Of a stretch of 64,000 nt of DNA, positions 33,797-43,138 are shown one piece after another. A program made the position numbers and the translations under genes. Below the pieces are notes generated by a model. It was given only the letters and a program-made list of their open reading frames with translations. It had not been told where the DNA came from and searched no databases. Numbering within the stretch: the first letter of the stretch is position 1; each line of letters starts with the position of its first letter. Source of the DNA: Coriolopsis trogii. Its lineage: Eukaryota > Basidiomycota > Agaricomycetes > Polyporales > Polyporaceae. The DNA lies in assembly GCA_020543525.1 (NCBI GenBank), contig JAHYIO010000004.1, forward strand, positions 62,001-126,000, read 5' to 3'.

Positions 33797-34522
33797 ATGG
33801 ACTGCGACTACGATAGTCTGTTGGAGGAGCTATTCCCGCCCGAGCCCAGTCCGATCCTCTCGGCGAGCGCATCACGCGCCCCGTCGCCCATTCCCCCTCT
33901 TCCGATCGATCATCCCCCTCCCCTCCCGCCGCTTGGCCTTGTGCTAGCGCGTTCCACGTCCGACACATCCGACTCAACCGAGACTACCACTTCAACACCA
34001 ACACCGACGACTTCAGCGCGTGCAGAGAGACCACCTGCCCGCACCGCTACGACGACAACACTACCTACATCGGACGTCTCGACACATCATCCCCCTACAC
34101 CCGCATCACCCGCCCGCACACTACCGCCACCACCCGCTTCGCTACCAATCCGACCGCTACTCCCCGCACCACACCCGAAACTTCTCGAGCAACAAGAGCG
34201 ATGGCGGCACCACTCGACGCGGCTACGCAAGCCTACGTCGACGCGGCGATCAAAACACTCTTCAGCCAATTCCAAGCCCCCACGACCCCCGTCAAGGTCA
34301 AGGAGCCCGACGCCTTCGATGGGAATAAGGCGCGATACGACGCCTGGAAGCAGCAAGTACAGCTCTACGTGGGAGGCATGGACAAGGATCGAGCAATCAC
34401 TACGATTGTCTCGTTCGTCCGAGGCGAGCGTGTCGAACGCTGGCGGCAGGCCTTCACCAAAAAGCATCACCAGGCCGGCAGCTGGTCGTTCGCGACGACG
34501 ACCGCCTTCTGGGACGAAGTAG
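33797..34522 (+). CDS. Proline-rich frame overlapping the start of gag
   Basis: A 241-codon frame starting MDCDYDSLLEELFPPEP, which looks like a real acidic protein start. It continues as a Pro/Thr/Ser-rich stretch and overlaps the first 321 nt of gag. Gag lies in the -1 frame relative to it. It could be the true N-terminus of Gag joined by frameshifting or by a recent indel, a separate small protein, or chance. Its ATG context is weaker than that of gag (pyrimidine at -3). Confidence 0.35.
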   Translation: MDCDYDSLLEELFPPEPSPILSASASRAPSPIPPLPIDHPPPLPPLGLVLARSTSDTSDSTETTTSTPTPTTSARAERPPARTATTTTLPTSDVSTHHPPTPASPARTLPPPPASLPIRPLLPAPHPKLLEQQERWRHHSTRLRKPTSTRRSKHSSANSKPPRPPSRSRSPTPSMGIRRDTTPGSSKYSSTWEAWTRIEQSLRLSRSSEASVSNAGGRPSPKSITRPAAGRSRRRPPSGTK

Positions 34523-35211
34523 ACAAGATCTTCGTCGATCCGAACCTGGCGAAGACCGCCCAGGCCCGCCTCGAGCGCTGCTATATGGGCAATCGCGAGG
34601 CCAACGAGTTCTTCCAGGACTTCGAGGAGCTTGTCGACCAAGCCGGTTTCAAAACCTCCGACGCACACGTCATCGACATCCTTCAGCGCAACACTCGATC
34701 CAACATCACGCAGACCATCTACGCCTCCGGCAACGAGCCAACCGACTATGACGACTGGAAGAAGCGCATCAAGGCGATCGACACCTTCTGGCGCAAGGGT
34801 CAGATCGTTCGCGGCGCGACGACCACGTCCCACGCTGCCGCACAACCACCGCGCACTTCCACAACACACGCACACACTACAACAACCACCTCCACTCGAC
34901 CTCCACCCGCACCTCCTCCGCCTCCGCCTCTCCCTTCTACTCGACGTGACGGCACCGGCATCACGTACGGTGGCCGCGGCGAGCCGATGGACCTCGACCG
35001 CGCATGTGTCAAGTGCGGTAAGAAGAAGTCCGAGGCCGGTCCGTGCCAGTCGCCGTGGCACATCCCCAACCGCAGCGCGCAACAGCAGCGCATACGGCGT
35101 ATGTGGGAAGAGCAGGACTCGCGCGACGAGTTCATCGAGGCCATACGCCTCTTCGCTGCCGAAGACCCGGAGGACTTCGCAGCACAGGGTTTCGATCTTG
35201 GGGAAGCGTAG
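34201..35211 (+). CDS. gag: Ty3 Gag (capsid/nucleocapsid) protein
   Basis: A frame of 336 residues from a well-placed ATG (G at -3 and +4). Residues about 38-200 show the retrotransposon Gag pattern: FDGNKARYDAWKQQVQLYV, then RARLERC-like AQARLERCYMGNREANEF and FEELVDQAGF. A proline/threonine linker follows (HTTTTTSTRPPPAPPPPPP). Near the C-terminus is a zinc-binding candidate, CVKCGKKKSEAGPCQSPWH, with spacing C-x2-C-x9-C-x4-H instead of the usual C-x2-C-x4-H-x4-C knuckle. The last codons contain the slippery heptamer leading into pol. The long minus-strand frame across this gene is a GC-driven shadow. Gag assembles the virus-like particle in the cytoplasm. Confidence 0.85.
   Translation: MAAPLDAATQAYVDAAIKTLFSQFQAPTTPVKVKEPDAFDGNKARYDAWKQQVQLYVGGMDKDRAITTIVSFVRGERVERWRQAFTKKHHQAGSWSFATTTAFWDEVDKIFVDPNLAKTAQARLERCYMGNREANEFFQDFEELVDQAGFKTSDAHVIDILQRNTRSNITQTIYASGNEPTDYDDWKKRIKAIDTFWRKGQIVRGATTTSHAAAQPPRTSTTHAHTTTTTSTRPPPAPPPPPPLPSTRRDGTGITYGGRGEPMDLDRACVKCGKKKSEAGPCQSPWHIPNRSAQQQRIRRMWEEQDSRDEFIEAIRLFAAEDPEDFAAQGFDLGEA
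35187..35193 (+). promoter_or_regulatory. Slippery heptamer for -1 frameshift from gag to pol
   Basis: G GGT TTC, read in the gag frame, has the X-XXY-YYZ form. It lies 15 nt before the gag stop (35209-35211). After a -1 slip the reading becomes GFRSWGSVAARTF, exactly the pol frame, which stays open to 39284. A downstream stimulatory RNA structure was not assessed. Confidence 0.6.
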
Positions 35212-38200
35212 CCGCACGTACGTTCTCCCCGCCGTCTCATCTCTCGCACTCGCATCACTCTCCCATCTCAACTTTCAATCGTTTCTCTGTCCTCGACAAT
35301 CATTCCGACGTCGACACCTCTGAGTGCTCCGTCTCCGAACCGACCGTTATCTCTTCTCTTCTGCCGGCATCCATTTCCATCTCATCTTCGTCTTCGACAT
35401 CTCCGGCTTCGACTCGGTCCGAGACTCATACCGAAGAGGCGTCTCTTAACGAGCGCGGCCGGCGGTCTAAACCGGTGCTTAATTCCTCTTTAGTTTCTTC
35501 ATCCGCTTGTACTAGTAGTCACGATGTTTGCAATAAACCCCATAAAACCCCCAAAAACATCGAAAAAACCAGTTCGCGTGCGGCGGACAACATAGACTAC
35601 AAGACAAATGCTTTCCCTATCACGAGGGTGGGCCCTCGGTATTTCCGAGTGGTCCGCGGGTCCGGTGCTAGGCGCCAAATGGACATACCGCTCTCCGTTG
35701 AGAACCCAGAGACAGGCGAGAGGACGGACATGATTGGGCTGTTGGACACGGGCTGTACGGGATCATGTGTTCATCGGGACTTTGTACGACGAGCTCGGCT
35801 TACCATGCACCCGTTCGAGAAGCCAGTACCAGTGTTCAATGCTGATGGCACTCCGAACGTTGGTGGATCTATCACCCATTATGTACTTCTGTGGCTACGC
35901 ATTGGAGATCACCGTGAACAGATTGAATTTCTCGTCACAGATCTTGGAAAATCAGATCTATTCTTAGGCCATGAGTGGGTATATCATCACAACCCCTCAA
36001 TTGACTGGCAAAAGAAGACGATAGAATTCAACCGGTGTCCTTCAACATGTCAGCGTGTCATAGATGAGGGTGAACATGTATTTATGCTGAATACCTCGTC
36101 ATATCTAAAGTCTCGTCGGGAATATCTGAATGCAGTGCATGTCAGGGCTAAGACCTCTGTTGCAATGGAGATAGCTATTGAACAGAGTCAGGCAAAAGGG
36201 AAGCGAACCTTTGAAGAGCTTGTGCCAGAGCCATACAGAGATTATGAGGATGTATTTGCCGAGGATGTGTTTAACACACTACCTGAGCATCGTCCCTATG
36301 ATCATGTCATTGAGCTACTCCCTGATGCTAAGCCTTACTGCGGGAAGATATACCCTATGACACTAGATGAACAGGATGCTTTAGATGCTTTCTTGGAGGA
36401 GAATCTTCGCACCGGACGGATAAGACCATCTAAGTCGCCTTGGGGCGCACCGTTCTTCTTTGTCAAAAAGAAAGATGGAAAGCTCCGACCAGTCCAGGAC
36501 TATCGGAAGCTGAATGACATGACAAAGAAAAACAAATATCCGTTACCGCTTATGTCTGAGCTCTTGGACAAGCTCAAGGGTGCGAAGTACTTTACCAAGT
36601 TAGATATTCGTTGGGGTTACAATAACATACGTATGAAGGAAGGCGACGAAGAGAAAGCTGCGTTCATCACCAACCGTGGCTTATATGAACCTCTCGTCAT
36701 GTTCTTTGGATTATCCAATAGTCCTTCCACCTTTCAGATGATGATGAACGACATCTTTCGTGATCTCATCTTGAAGGGCAAAATCATCGTTTACCTCGAC
36801 GACATCCTGATCTTCTCAGAGTCTCTAAAAGAGCATCGGTCAATTGTTCGACAAGTGCTACAGATCTTGCGAGACAACAAGTTGACAGTGAAACCAGAGA
36901 AGTGCGAATTTGAAGTACAGGAGACCGAGTACCTCGGACACATCATTGCTCCTGGAATAGTCAAAATGGACCCTGCTAAGGTCGCTGGTGTTACAGCCTG
37001 GCCTACTCCCAAATGTAAACGGGATGTACAGGGATTCCTAGGATTCGCAAACTTCTATCGGCGGTTCATTCGAGACTTCTCCAAGATCGCTGCACCATTG
37101 AATAGATTGACAGGGCTTGTGGACTGGAGATGGACAGAAACAGAACAGGAAGCCTTTGATAGGATCAAGACAGCGATTACATCTGCCCCAGTGCTCGCTG
37201 TTCCAAATGATGATGATCCTTTCAGGGTGGAATGTGATGCTTCTAAGTATGCGATTGGAGCAGAGCTCTCGCAGAAACAGAATGGCCAGTGGCGTACTAT
37301 AGCCTTCCTCTCCAAATCCCTATCACCTGCAGAGCGCAACTATGAAGTCTATGATCGTGAGATGTTAGCCCTCATGAGCGCATTGGATGAATGGCGTCAT
37401 TTCCTGAAAGGAGCCAAACAGAAGTTCGAGATTCATACAGACCATAAGAATCTTGAATACTTCAGGAAACCACAACGTCTGAATCCTCGTCAAGCGCGCT
37501 GGGTTGTCACCTTACAAGATTATGATTTTGTGCTCATACACCGGCCAGGTAGAACCATGGGCAAGTCAGATGCACTGTCTCGTCGTCCAGATCATGACAT
37601 TGGAGATAGTGCAAATGATGACATTACTATGCTCAAGCCTGAATGGTTCAGACCTGTGACTATTGATGGCACAGACAATATTCAGAAAGACTGTCTCAGA
37701 CTTGCAGACCATCTTGATGAATCTGTCATCAAAGCACTTGGTGTAAATGGGGATTTTGAGAAGACCGAGGACGGTCTTGTCTACAGGAAGGGGAAATTGG
37801 TGGTACCTAATGACAGAGAGCTTCAGGGACGTATAATAGCAGCACATCATGACTCAGTGAGCGCTGGACATCCAGGTCGTGAAAAAACACAAGAGTTGAT
37901 TTTTAGATCTTACTGGTGGCCATCCATGCGCAAAGACATTCGTGACTATGTCAAAGGATGTGCTATATGCCAGAAGTCAAAAATTGACCATCGACCTCGC
38001 GCTGCACCGCTGCACCCTAATCCTATTCCTGAGCATAACTGGGAATACATCTCTGTCGATATGATCACCCATCTCCCAGATTCTCATGGAAACAATGCCA
38101 TTCTGGTCATTGTGGATATGAAATCTAAGGACTTCATTGCCATTCCCTGTACAGACCAGTTATCCTCTGAAGGATGGGCTAATCTGTTCATCAAACATGT

Positions 38201-39284
38201 ATATGCAAACCATGGCATGCCCCGCCGTGTGTTCTCAGATCGAGGTTCAATCTTTGTCTCTGCATTCATTCGTGATCTGTATCGAAAGCTGGGTATCCAA
38301 GGAAACCCAAGCACTGCCTACCATCCTCAAACTGATGGGCAGACCGAGCGGATTAACCAAGAGATAGAGAATTACCTTCGTATCTTTGTGAACCATCGTC
38401 AAGATGACTGGGCTGACTGGTTACCTTTGGCAATGTTTGCATATCGGAACAGAAAGCACTCAGCCACTGGCTTCTCTCCATTCTACATGACCCATGGACA
38501 TAATGCCTTCACTGGTGTGGAGACTAGGAGACCTGTAGCTGCAGAGTCTGCTCAGCAGTTTGCAGATAGAATGAAGGACATTTCGCAGCAGGCCTCGGCA
38601 TCTCTACAGATAGCCAAGGAAGCTATGAAGCGAAAGTATGATAGACACCGCAGAGAGTCTGTTGACTACAAAGTTGGAGACTGGGTTCTATTGGACTCCT
38701 TTCACATAGCTAGTGAAAGACCCAATAAGAAGTTGGAAGACAAGCGATATGGACCTTTCCAAATTCAAGCAAAGATTGGTCCTAGCGCATACCGTCTGAA
38801 ACTTCCTAAACAATGGAAAGCAATCCACCCTGTCTTCAATGAAGTACTGCTCTCTCCTGCCCATCCACCTACTTTCCCTAATCAGCCCAGAATGGAAGTC
38901 ACAGCCCCAGATGTTACAGTTACTGCTCCTGTGCCTGAAGAAATTTTGGACTCAAAAGTAGTACGCGGTGGTCTACAATACTTAGTGAAATGGAAGGACA
39001 AACCCCGGTCAGAGAATACATGGGAGAAGCGCATTGATCTCCTCAAGTCTAGTAAATCTCTCATTGACCAATTCCATACTCAGAATCCTTCAGCTCCTCG
39101 TATGCCCACCATTAGGATAGCACCCCACTCCAGACTTGTTCGTTTGTATGATAGCAGTGATTGTGTATGGAACGATAGTGATGGTGTATGGAATCATTGG
39201 ACGAGAAGGTGGAACAGATGGCAGAAATCAAATACTATGTACTATAGAACTGTTTGGACCTTAGGTTACATTCCGGAATCGTGA
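35187..39284 (+). CDS. pol: Ty3 Pol polyprotein with chromodomain
   Basis: The frame is open from 35043, but is entered by -1 frameshifting at 35187-35193. Domains in order, by residue counted from 35043: aspartic protease with LLDTGCTG at about 235; reverse transcriptase with KLDIRWGYNNIRMKEGDE and the YLDD active site at 584; RNase H with ECDASKYAIGAE and HTDHKNLEYF; integrase with a HHCC zinc finger (HPGREK...CAICQKSK, about 940-980), DDE residues in VDM, FSDRGS and TERINQEIE; a GPY/F-like GPFQIQAKIGPSAYRL; and a C-terminal chromodomain (VVRGGLQYLVKWKDKP, about 1300-1350). No stop or frameshift was found. Composition changes from GC-rich to AT-rich at about 35800, inside the protease region. 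Confidence 0.92.
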   Translation, partial: GFRSWGSVAARTFSPPSHLSHSHHSPISTFNRFSVLDNHSDVDTSECSVSEPTVISSLLPASISISSSSSTSPASTRSETHTEEASLNERGRRSKPVLNSSLVSSSACTSSHDVCNKPHKTPKNIEKTSSRAADNIDYKTNAFPITRVGPRYFRVVRGSGARRQMDIPLSVENPETGERTDMIGLLDTGCTGSCVHRDFVRRARLTMHPFEKPVPVFNADGTPNVGGSITHYVLLWLRIGDHREQIEFLVTDLGKSDLFLGHEWVYHHNPSIDWQKKTIEFNRCPSTCQRVIDEGEHVFMLNTSSYLKSRREYLNAVHVRAKTSVAMEIAIEQSQAKGKRTFEELVPEPYRDYEDVFAEDVFNTLPEHRPYDHVIELLPDAKPYCGKIYPMTLDEQDALDAFLEENLRTGRIRPSKSPWGAPFFFVKKKDGKLRPVQDYRKLNDMTKKNKYPLPLMSELLDKLKGAKYFTKLDIRWGYNNIRMKEGDEEKAAFITNRGLYEPLVMFFGLSNSPSTFQMMMNDIFRDLILKGKIIVYLDDILIFSESLKEHRSIVRQVLQILRDNKLTVKPEKCEFEVQETEYLGHIIAPGIVKMDPAKVAGVTAWPTPKCKRDVQGFLGFANFYRRFIRDFSKIAAPLNRLTGLVDWRWTETEQEAFDRIKTAITSAPVLAVPNDDDPFRVECDASKYAIGAELSQKQNGQWRTIAFLSKSLSPAERNYEVYDREMLALMSALDEWRHFLKGAKQKFEIHTDHKNLEYFRKPQRLNPRQARWVVTLQDYDFVLIHRPGRTMGKSDALSRRPDHDIGDSANDDITMLKPEWFRPVTIDGTDNIQKDCLRLADHLDESVIKALGVNGDFEKTEDGLVYRKGKLVVPNDRELQGRIIAAHHDSVSAGHPGREKTQELIFRSYWWPSMRKDIRDYVKGCAICQKSKIDHRPRAAPLHPNPIPEHNWEYISVDMITHLPDSHGNNAILVIVDMKSKDFIAIPCTDQLSSEGWANLFIKHVYANHGMPRRVFSDRGSIFVSAFIRDLYRKLGIQGNPSTAYHPQTDGQTERINQEIENYLRIFVNHRQDDWADWLPLAMFAYRNRKHSATGFSPFYMTHGHNAFTGVETRRPVAAESAQQFADRMKDISQQASASLQIAKEAMKRKYDRHRRESVDYKVGDWVLLDSFHIASERPNKKLEDKRYGPFQIQAKIGPSAYRLKLPKQWKAIHPVFNEVLLSPAHPPTFPNQPRMEVTAPDVTVTAPVPEEILDSKVVRGGLQYLVKWKDKPRSENTWEKRIDLLKSSKSLIDQFHTQNPSAPRMPTIRIAPHSRLVRLYDSSDCVWNDSDGVWNHWTRRWNRWQKSNTMYYRTVWTLGYIPES

Positions 39285-39298
39285 GGACACGATTCTTG

Positions 39299-39307
39299 AG
39301 AAGGGGG
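39299..39307 (+). promoter_or_regulatory. Polypurine tract of the Ty3 element
   Basis: AGAAGGGGG lies 4 nt before the 3' LTR, where second-strand synthesis of an LTR element starts. Confidence 0.75.
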
Positions 39308-39311
39308 TATT

Positions 39312-39410
39312 TGTTACGAGACAAGACATAGTCGCCCATATGACCCATTATGCCCCTATGCTGAATATCATTTGACCTTTACATATGCCGCCACTTATGC
39401 CATACTTACT
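39312..39410 (+). repeat. 3' LTR of the Ty3 element, left part (99 nt)
   Basis: Identical by eye to the first 99 nt of the 5' LTR (32907-33005). It breaks off at CTTACT, where the Plavaka element begins. Confidence 0.92.
39409..39410. other. Target duplication (CT) of the Plavaka element, left copy
   Basis: The intact 5' LTR reads CTTACTGATAAG. Here the sequence reads CTTACT, then the element, then CTGATAAG, so only CT is duplicated (second copy 46868-46869). Confidence 0.75.
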
Positions 39411-39444
39411 CATCAGGAAAATCCCTAATTGCGACTTAGATCTA
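39411..39444 (+). repeat. Left terminal inverted repeat of the Plavaka element
   Basis: Begins CATCAGGAAAATCCCTAA. It matches the reverse complement of 46834-46867 at 29 of 34 positions, with mismatches at positions 5, 19, 23, 25 and 27. Confidence 0.85.
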
Positions 39445-39949
39445 ATTGTATATCATAAGGGCTAATTAATGGGAGTAGAGGATTAGTTCTAATTGTATTA
39501 TCCCCCCCTCGGCGATAGCTGATATTAGATCAATTGAGAACTATTATAGAGCAATCCAGGCTACCTGCATGCAATAGTCAGGCTAATGAGCATTCATGAT
39601 CAGACAATAGTGTGGCAAAAACAACAATTATCATTGCTACTATTCTACCTCTCATGGTGATAAAAGAGCGTCGTAAGTCTAAATGAACGTCCTACTATAT
39701 GATACTATAGAAGCATATGATTAGTGGGCGTAGAATAAGTGGCAATAAGGCATGAACTATCAAAAGGTGAGTAATGGTAAGAGATGTGAGCAACAATCAG
39801 GCATTGAGTGTGTGACTGAGCGGGGAGGATGCAAGGTACAGGCATGGTCGTGGTATCTACTCATCGGGGATGGCATCATAGTTCGTGAGGCTGACATGAT
39901 TGACCGCAGTTGTGCGCGCCACACATGTACGACTGTAAAGAGCACACAA
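39445..39949. other. Left subterminal region of the Plavaka element
   Basis: AT-rich, with several repeats of a CTAATTGTAT-like motif (around 39440 and 39490) that could be transposase-binding subterminal repeats. No gene seen. Confidence 0.4.
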
Positions 39950-42659
39950 TTAGTACCAGTGTGCGCACGAAGACAGGAATGTAGCGCACGTGAGGTCTTT
40001 ATACAACCCGTGCATCATGCGATGATACCAACGAGGCTTGCGCGCCTTGAGTTCCGATAATTCGGCGATGTTCGCCCGATAGTTGACAATATGCGTGTTA
40101 CCTTCAAAGCGAGACGACGTGTATACCACATTTTTGTAGTCCGTGAGGGATGCCTGAAGCTGCATCAGCAGTTAGCAGCCATCATTGTAGCAACAACATA
40201 TCACTTACTGCAGTTGCTGCCAAAGCCAGCATCGGCGCCGGAATCTCCTTCTCATCCGGTTCTTCAGGGAGGGACGACGAGAATCGGTCTGCGATGCTAT
40301 TGCCAAGGCTGTGCGGTCCAGTGAAATACGCGGGGCGAAGGATTGCTGCAAAAAGGGGGCTGCCATAGGGTTGAGTGTCGTCACATGTCCGCTTCTGTTA
40401 AACAAAGTTGAAGCTGATCAGTAAGAACACCAGTTGACGAAGAACAAGGGATTGGTACTTCGGTGTTGACAGGATAGATGAAGCGTCTCTTGTCCAACAG
40501 CCAGTCAACGGTCCCTGCGTCGCCAGGTTGAATATTGAATGCGGTCGGAGGCTGGCTATCGGTGATCTTCTTGACCGCGCCACGAGTGTTTGAGATGCGT
40601 TGCTGAATCTACAAGGCATGTGAAGGATTCTGAGTGATATGATAGTATCAGGAACTCACATAGCTAGCAAGCTTTGGCCAGTAGCGGTCGTCCGACTTGA
40701 GGCGCTTATGGAGCTCTTTGTCGTCGAGGTCCTTAGCGCAGCGGATCAGTGCACGGCGTGCAAAATCCACAGCCGTCATTGGACCATCCGGAAACGCGTT
40801 GTGGATGAGGATGTCGGCGACAAGCTCCTTGGAGGCACAGTGGAGGAGGGCGGCAACGCGACCGTGCTGCTCGGTGAGCTTCAGGTGTTGACTAGATGTA
40901 GGGGGAACGATCTCGATCCCAGAGTCTTCGCCGTCGGATCCAGAGACCACAACGTCCGAGTCGTCGCTTTGACCACTCTTCGTAGACTTACCCTTACTTT
41001 GACTACCACGCGGTCGCTTCACAGGACTGGTTTTGTCGGTGCCTTCGGCCTCTTGATCGGACGCCCATTTGACGACCTATCAAACACGACACATCAGCTG
41101 AAGGAACAAAGGGACAGGAGAAAGTGCCAAGTGCATACCTCGTTCACCTTTTCACGCTTGCGTTTGCCACCATGAACCTGTGACCTTTCATTCTTGTCGG
41201 AGGCGGAACGCTTCGTGCGTTCGTTGAGCCCATGGCCTGACTTGCGCGACCTCTCGCTTGACATTTTCGCACCGGAGGCGTTGGAGTGTGATGCTTTTGA
41301 TTTGGCTGTCTTGTCTTGATTCAACCCCTGGGTACCAGAATTGGTCTTCGCAGCCACGTTCTTGGAGTTCACAGTCTTGGGCTTCGATACCTTGTCGTCA
41401 GTGCGGTGCCCCTTATCCGAGGTGAGCTTCCGAGAGCCGCGGCCTGTGTCGTCTGTGAACGTGGCCTTCTTGCGCGGCTAGAATGGTAGAAGGGCGTGGT
41501 ATGTATCATACATGGGTGAGACAGGGATAGCGAGGGGACTTACCGGCATATGCACTTCAGGTTCCGAGCCCTCATCTCCATCGCTCCGCGAACGCTTGCT
41601 TCCCGAGGGAGGGGCTATGGTGTGAGAACAGGTTTCCTGAGTACGATGTCGTCAGGGGGAACATAGGTGTAACGCACCAGAGTCAGACTTCTGCCCGCTG
41701 CCACGCCCTGGCGTACGCGACTGCTTTGTGGGTCGCTTCAGTCGAGATGGGTCCACAGACCCATCGAGCTCGTCGTTTTCCTGGTCAGCCCACTCGACAG
41801 CCTAGCATCACGAGAGGGAAGGATGTGGTAAGAGGAAGTAGAGCGTGGGATCAGCGGACGCTGAGAATTCAATTGTATGTGAACTGTCACACACCTCATC
41901 CTGAAGCGTCTTCTCGAGCGCGCGAGGGTTGCCTTCCAACTCCTCCAACCCGCTGTGCTCGGACCCCTCCGCTTCGTCCTCCTCCTCTTTCTCCGACTTG
42001 CTTTCTTCGGCTGAGCTATCGGATTCCGCGTCTTCGTCTTGTGAGGCTGGGTCGGATATGACAGCTTGCGACTGGCCTTTCCGGCCGGACTGCCTCGCCT
42101 GCTTCGCGGTGAGCTCTCGAAGATCCTCTTCGTCGTCCGATGTATGCACGTTCATGTCAGGTGCACGACCGTCCCGGGACTTCTAACAAAATAAGTCACT
42201 TCTCATTTGTTACTGTGTGTACGAATACTGACCTGACACCCTTTCGTCCCTGTTAGATAGACTGTCAATAGAACGTAGTACAATACATGGGAAATACTAC
42301 TTGCGTTTGATGAGGACCTCATCGTCACCTGAGGCAAGAGCGTCCAGGGAGTCCTGTTGAGGAGTTTGTTGTGAGGCGGCGGGTTTCTTCCTGCCAGGCA
42401 CGAGAGCTTGCCACGCTGTACGGTGCGCCAATTCGTCACTACGGACACTCGGGGTGATCGGTGACGTGTCAGAGACTGACCCTTATTGGCTTTTGCTTTT
42501 GCAGAACGGCCAGCTGCGAAGATCAAAATAGATCAGTCTAGGGCACAGACGAGTGCAATTTGCATGAGGGCACGCACCAGGCTTGCTGATGGCAAGCGGT
42601 TCTTCGTCCGACTCCTCCTCGGATGAGACGACGCGGCGTCGTCGCGACTGGGAACCCAT
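39950..42659 (-). CDS. DUF6532-type companion protein of the Plavaka element
   Basis: Multi-exon gene from the ATG at 42659 (MGSQSRRRRVVSSEEESDEE) to the stop at 39950. The N-terminal two thirds is charged and disordered: acidic DEEDLRELTAKQARQ, ESKSEKEEEDEAEGSEHSG, then Lys/Ser-rich stretches (KHSNASG-like, RKSGHGLNERTKRSASDK). The folded domain starts near 41000 with LTEQHGRVAALLHCASKE, then FARRALIRCAKDL and DDRYWPKLASYV, next QPYGSPLFAAILRPAYFTG with LPEEPDEKEIPAPMLALAA, and the last exon LTDYKNVVYTSSRFEG and KPRWYHRMMHGLY. These match what I know of DUF6532 proteins, common in mushrooms. Role in transposition unknown; its place beside the transposase suggests a helper. Intron phases were checked only for the last three exons. 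Confidence 0.75.
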
Positions 42660-43138
42660 GGCTGAAAGAACTGGAGTAGGTAGGTCCTATGTGGAATTAA
42701 TGACGCCTGTAGGGCCGTATACGGGGAGATATAGCGTATGAAAGAAATGCGAATGAAGAAGTATGTGGAAGTATGCGCGTACGTGGCGAGCTCTTGAGTG
42801 CGAGTTGTGATGATTTGTGACCCCAGACACTGCGGAGCCAGAAAGGCGTGATCGCGCACAAGTCGGACTTGCTCGCGGATCTCGTATCTTCGCCCCTCAG
42901 GCCTGTGCGCGCGACCTTCGATCCGTCGACGCTTTGCTCCTCTGTTTCTCGCCTACTCCGGCTGTCTTGGCTCATACGCATCCTACGTCCCTCTTCTGCA
43001 AGAATCTCTACGAAAGCTCCACAGCACACCCACTGACAGGATCCGCAAACTGCTTGAGATTGTCGCTCCTCTCCGGACCCGCCCATTGCCTCATTCTCAA
43101 AATCTCCGCACTAGCGCACTCAACCTCTTCGAAGTTCG
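42660..43138. promoter_or_regulatory. Divergent promoter region inside the Plavaka element
   Basis: A 479-nt gap between the start codons of the DUF6532-type gene (minus) and the transposase (plus). It should hold both promoters. The right half is CT-rich towards 43139. No recognisable binding site was picked out. Confidence 0.45.

Noticed and set aside
34087..35271. 394-codon minus-strand frame opposite gag
   Set aside because: It is antisense to a clear Gag protein, has biased composition, and no motif or promoter.
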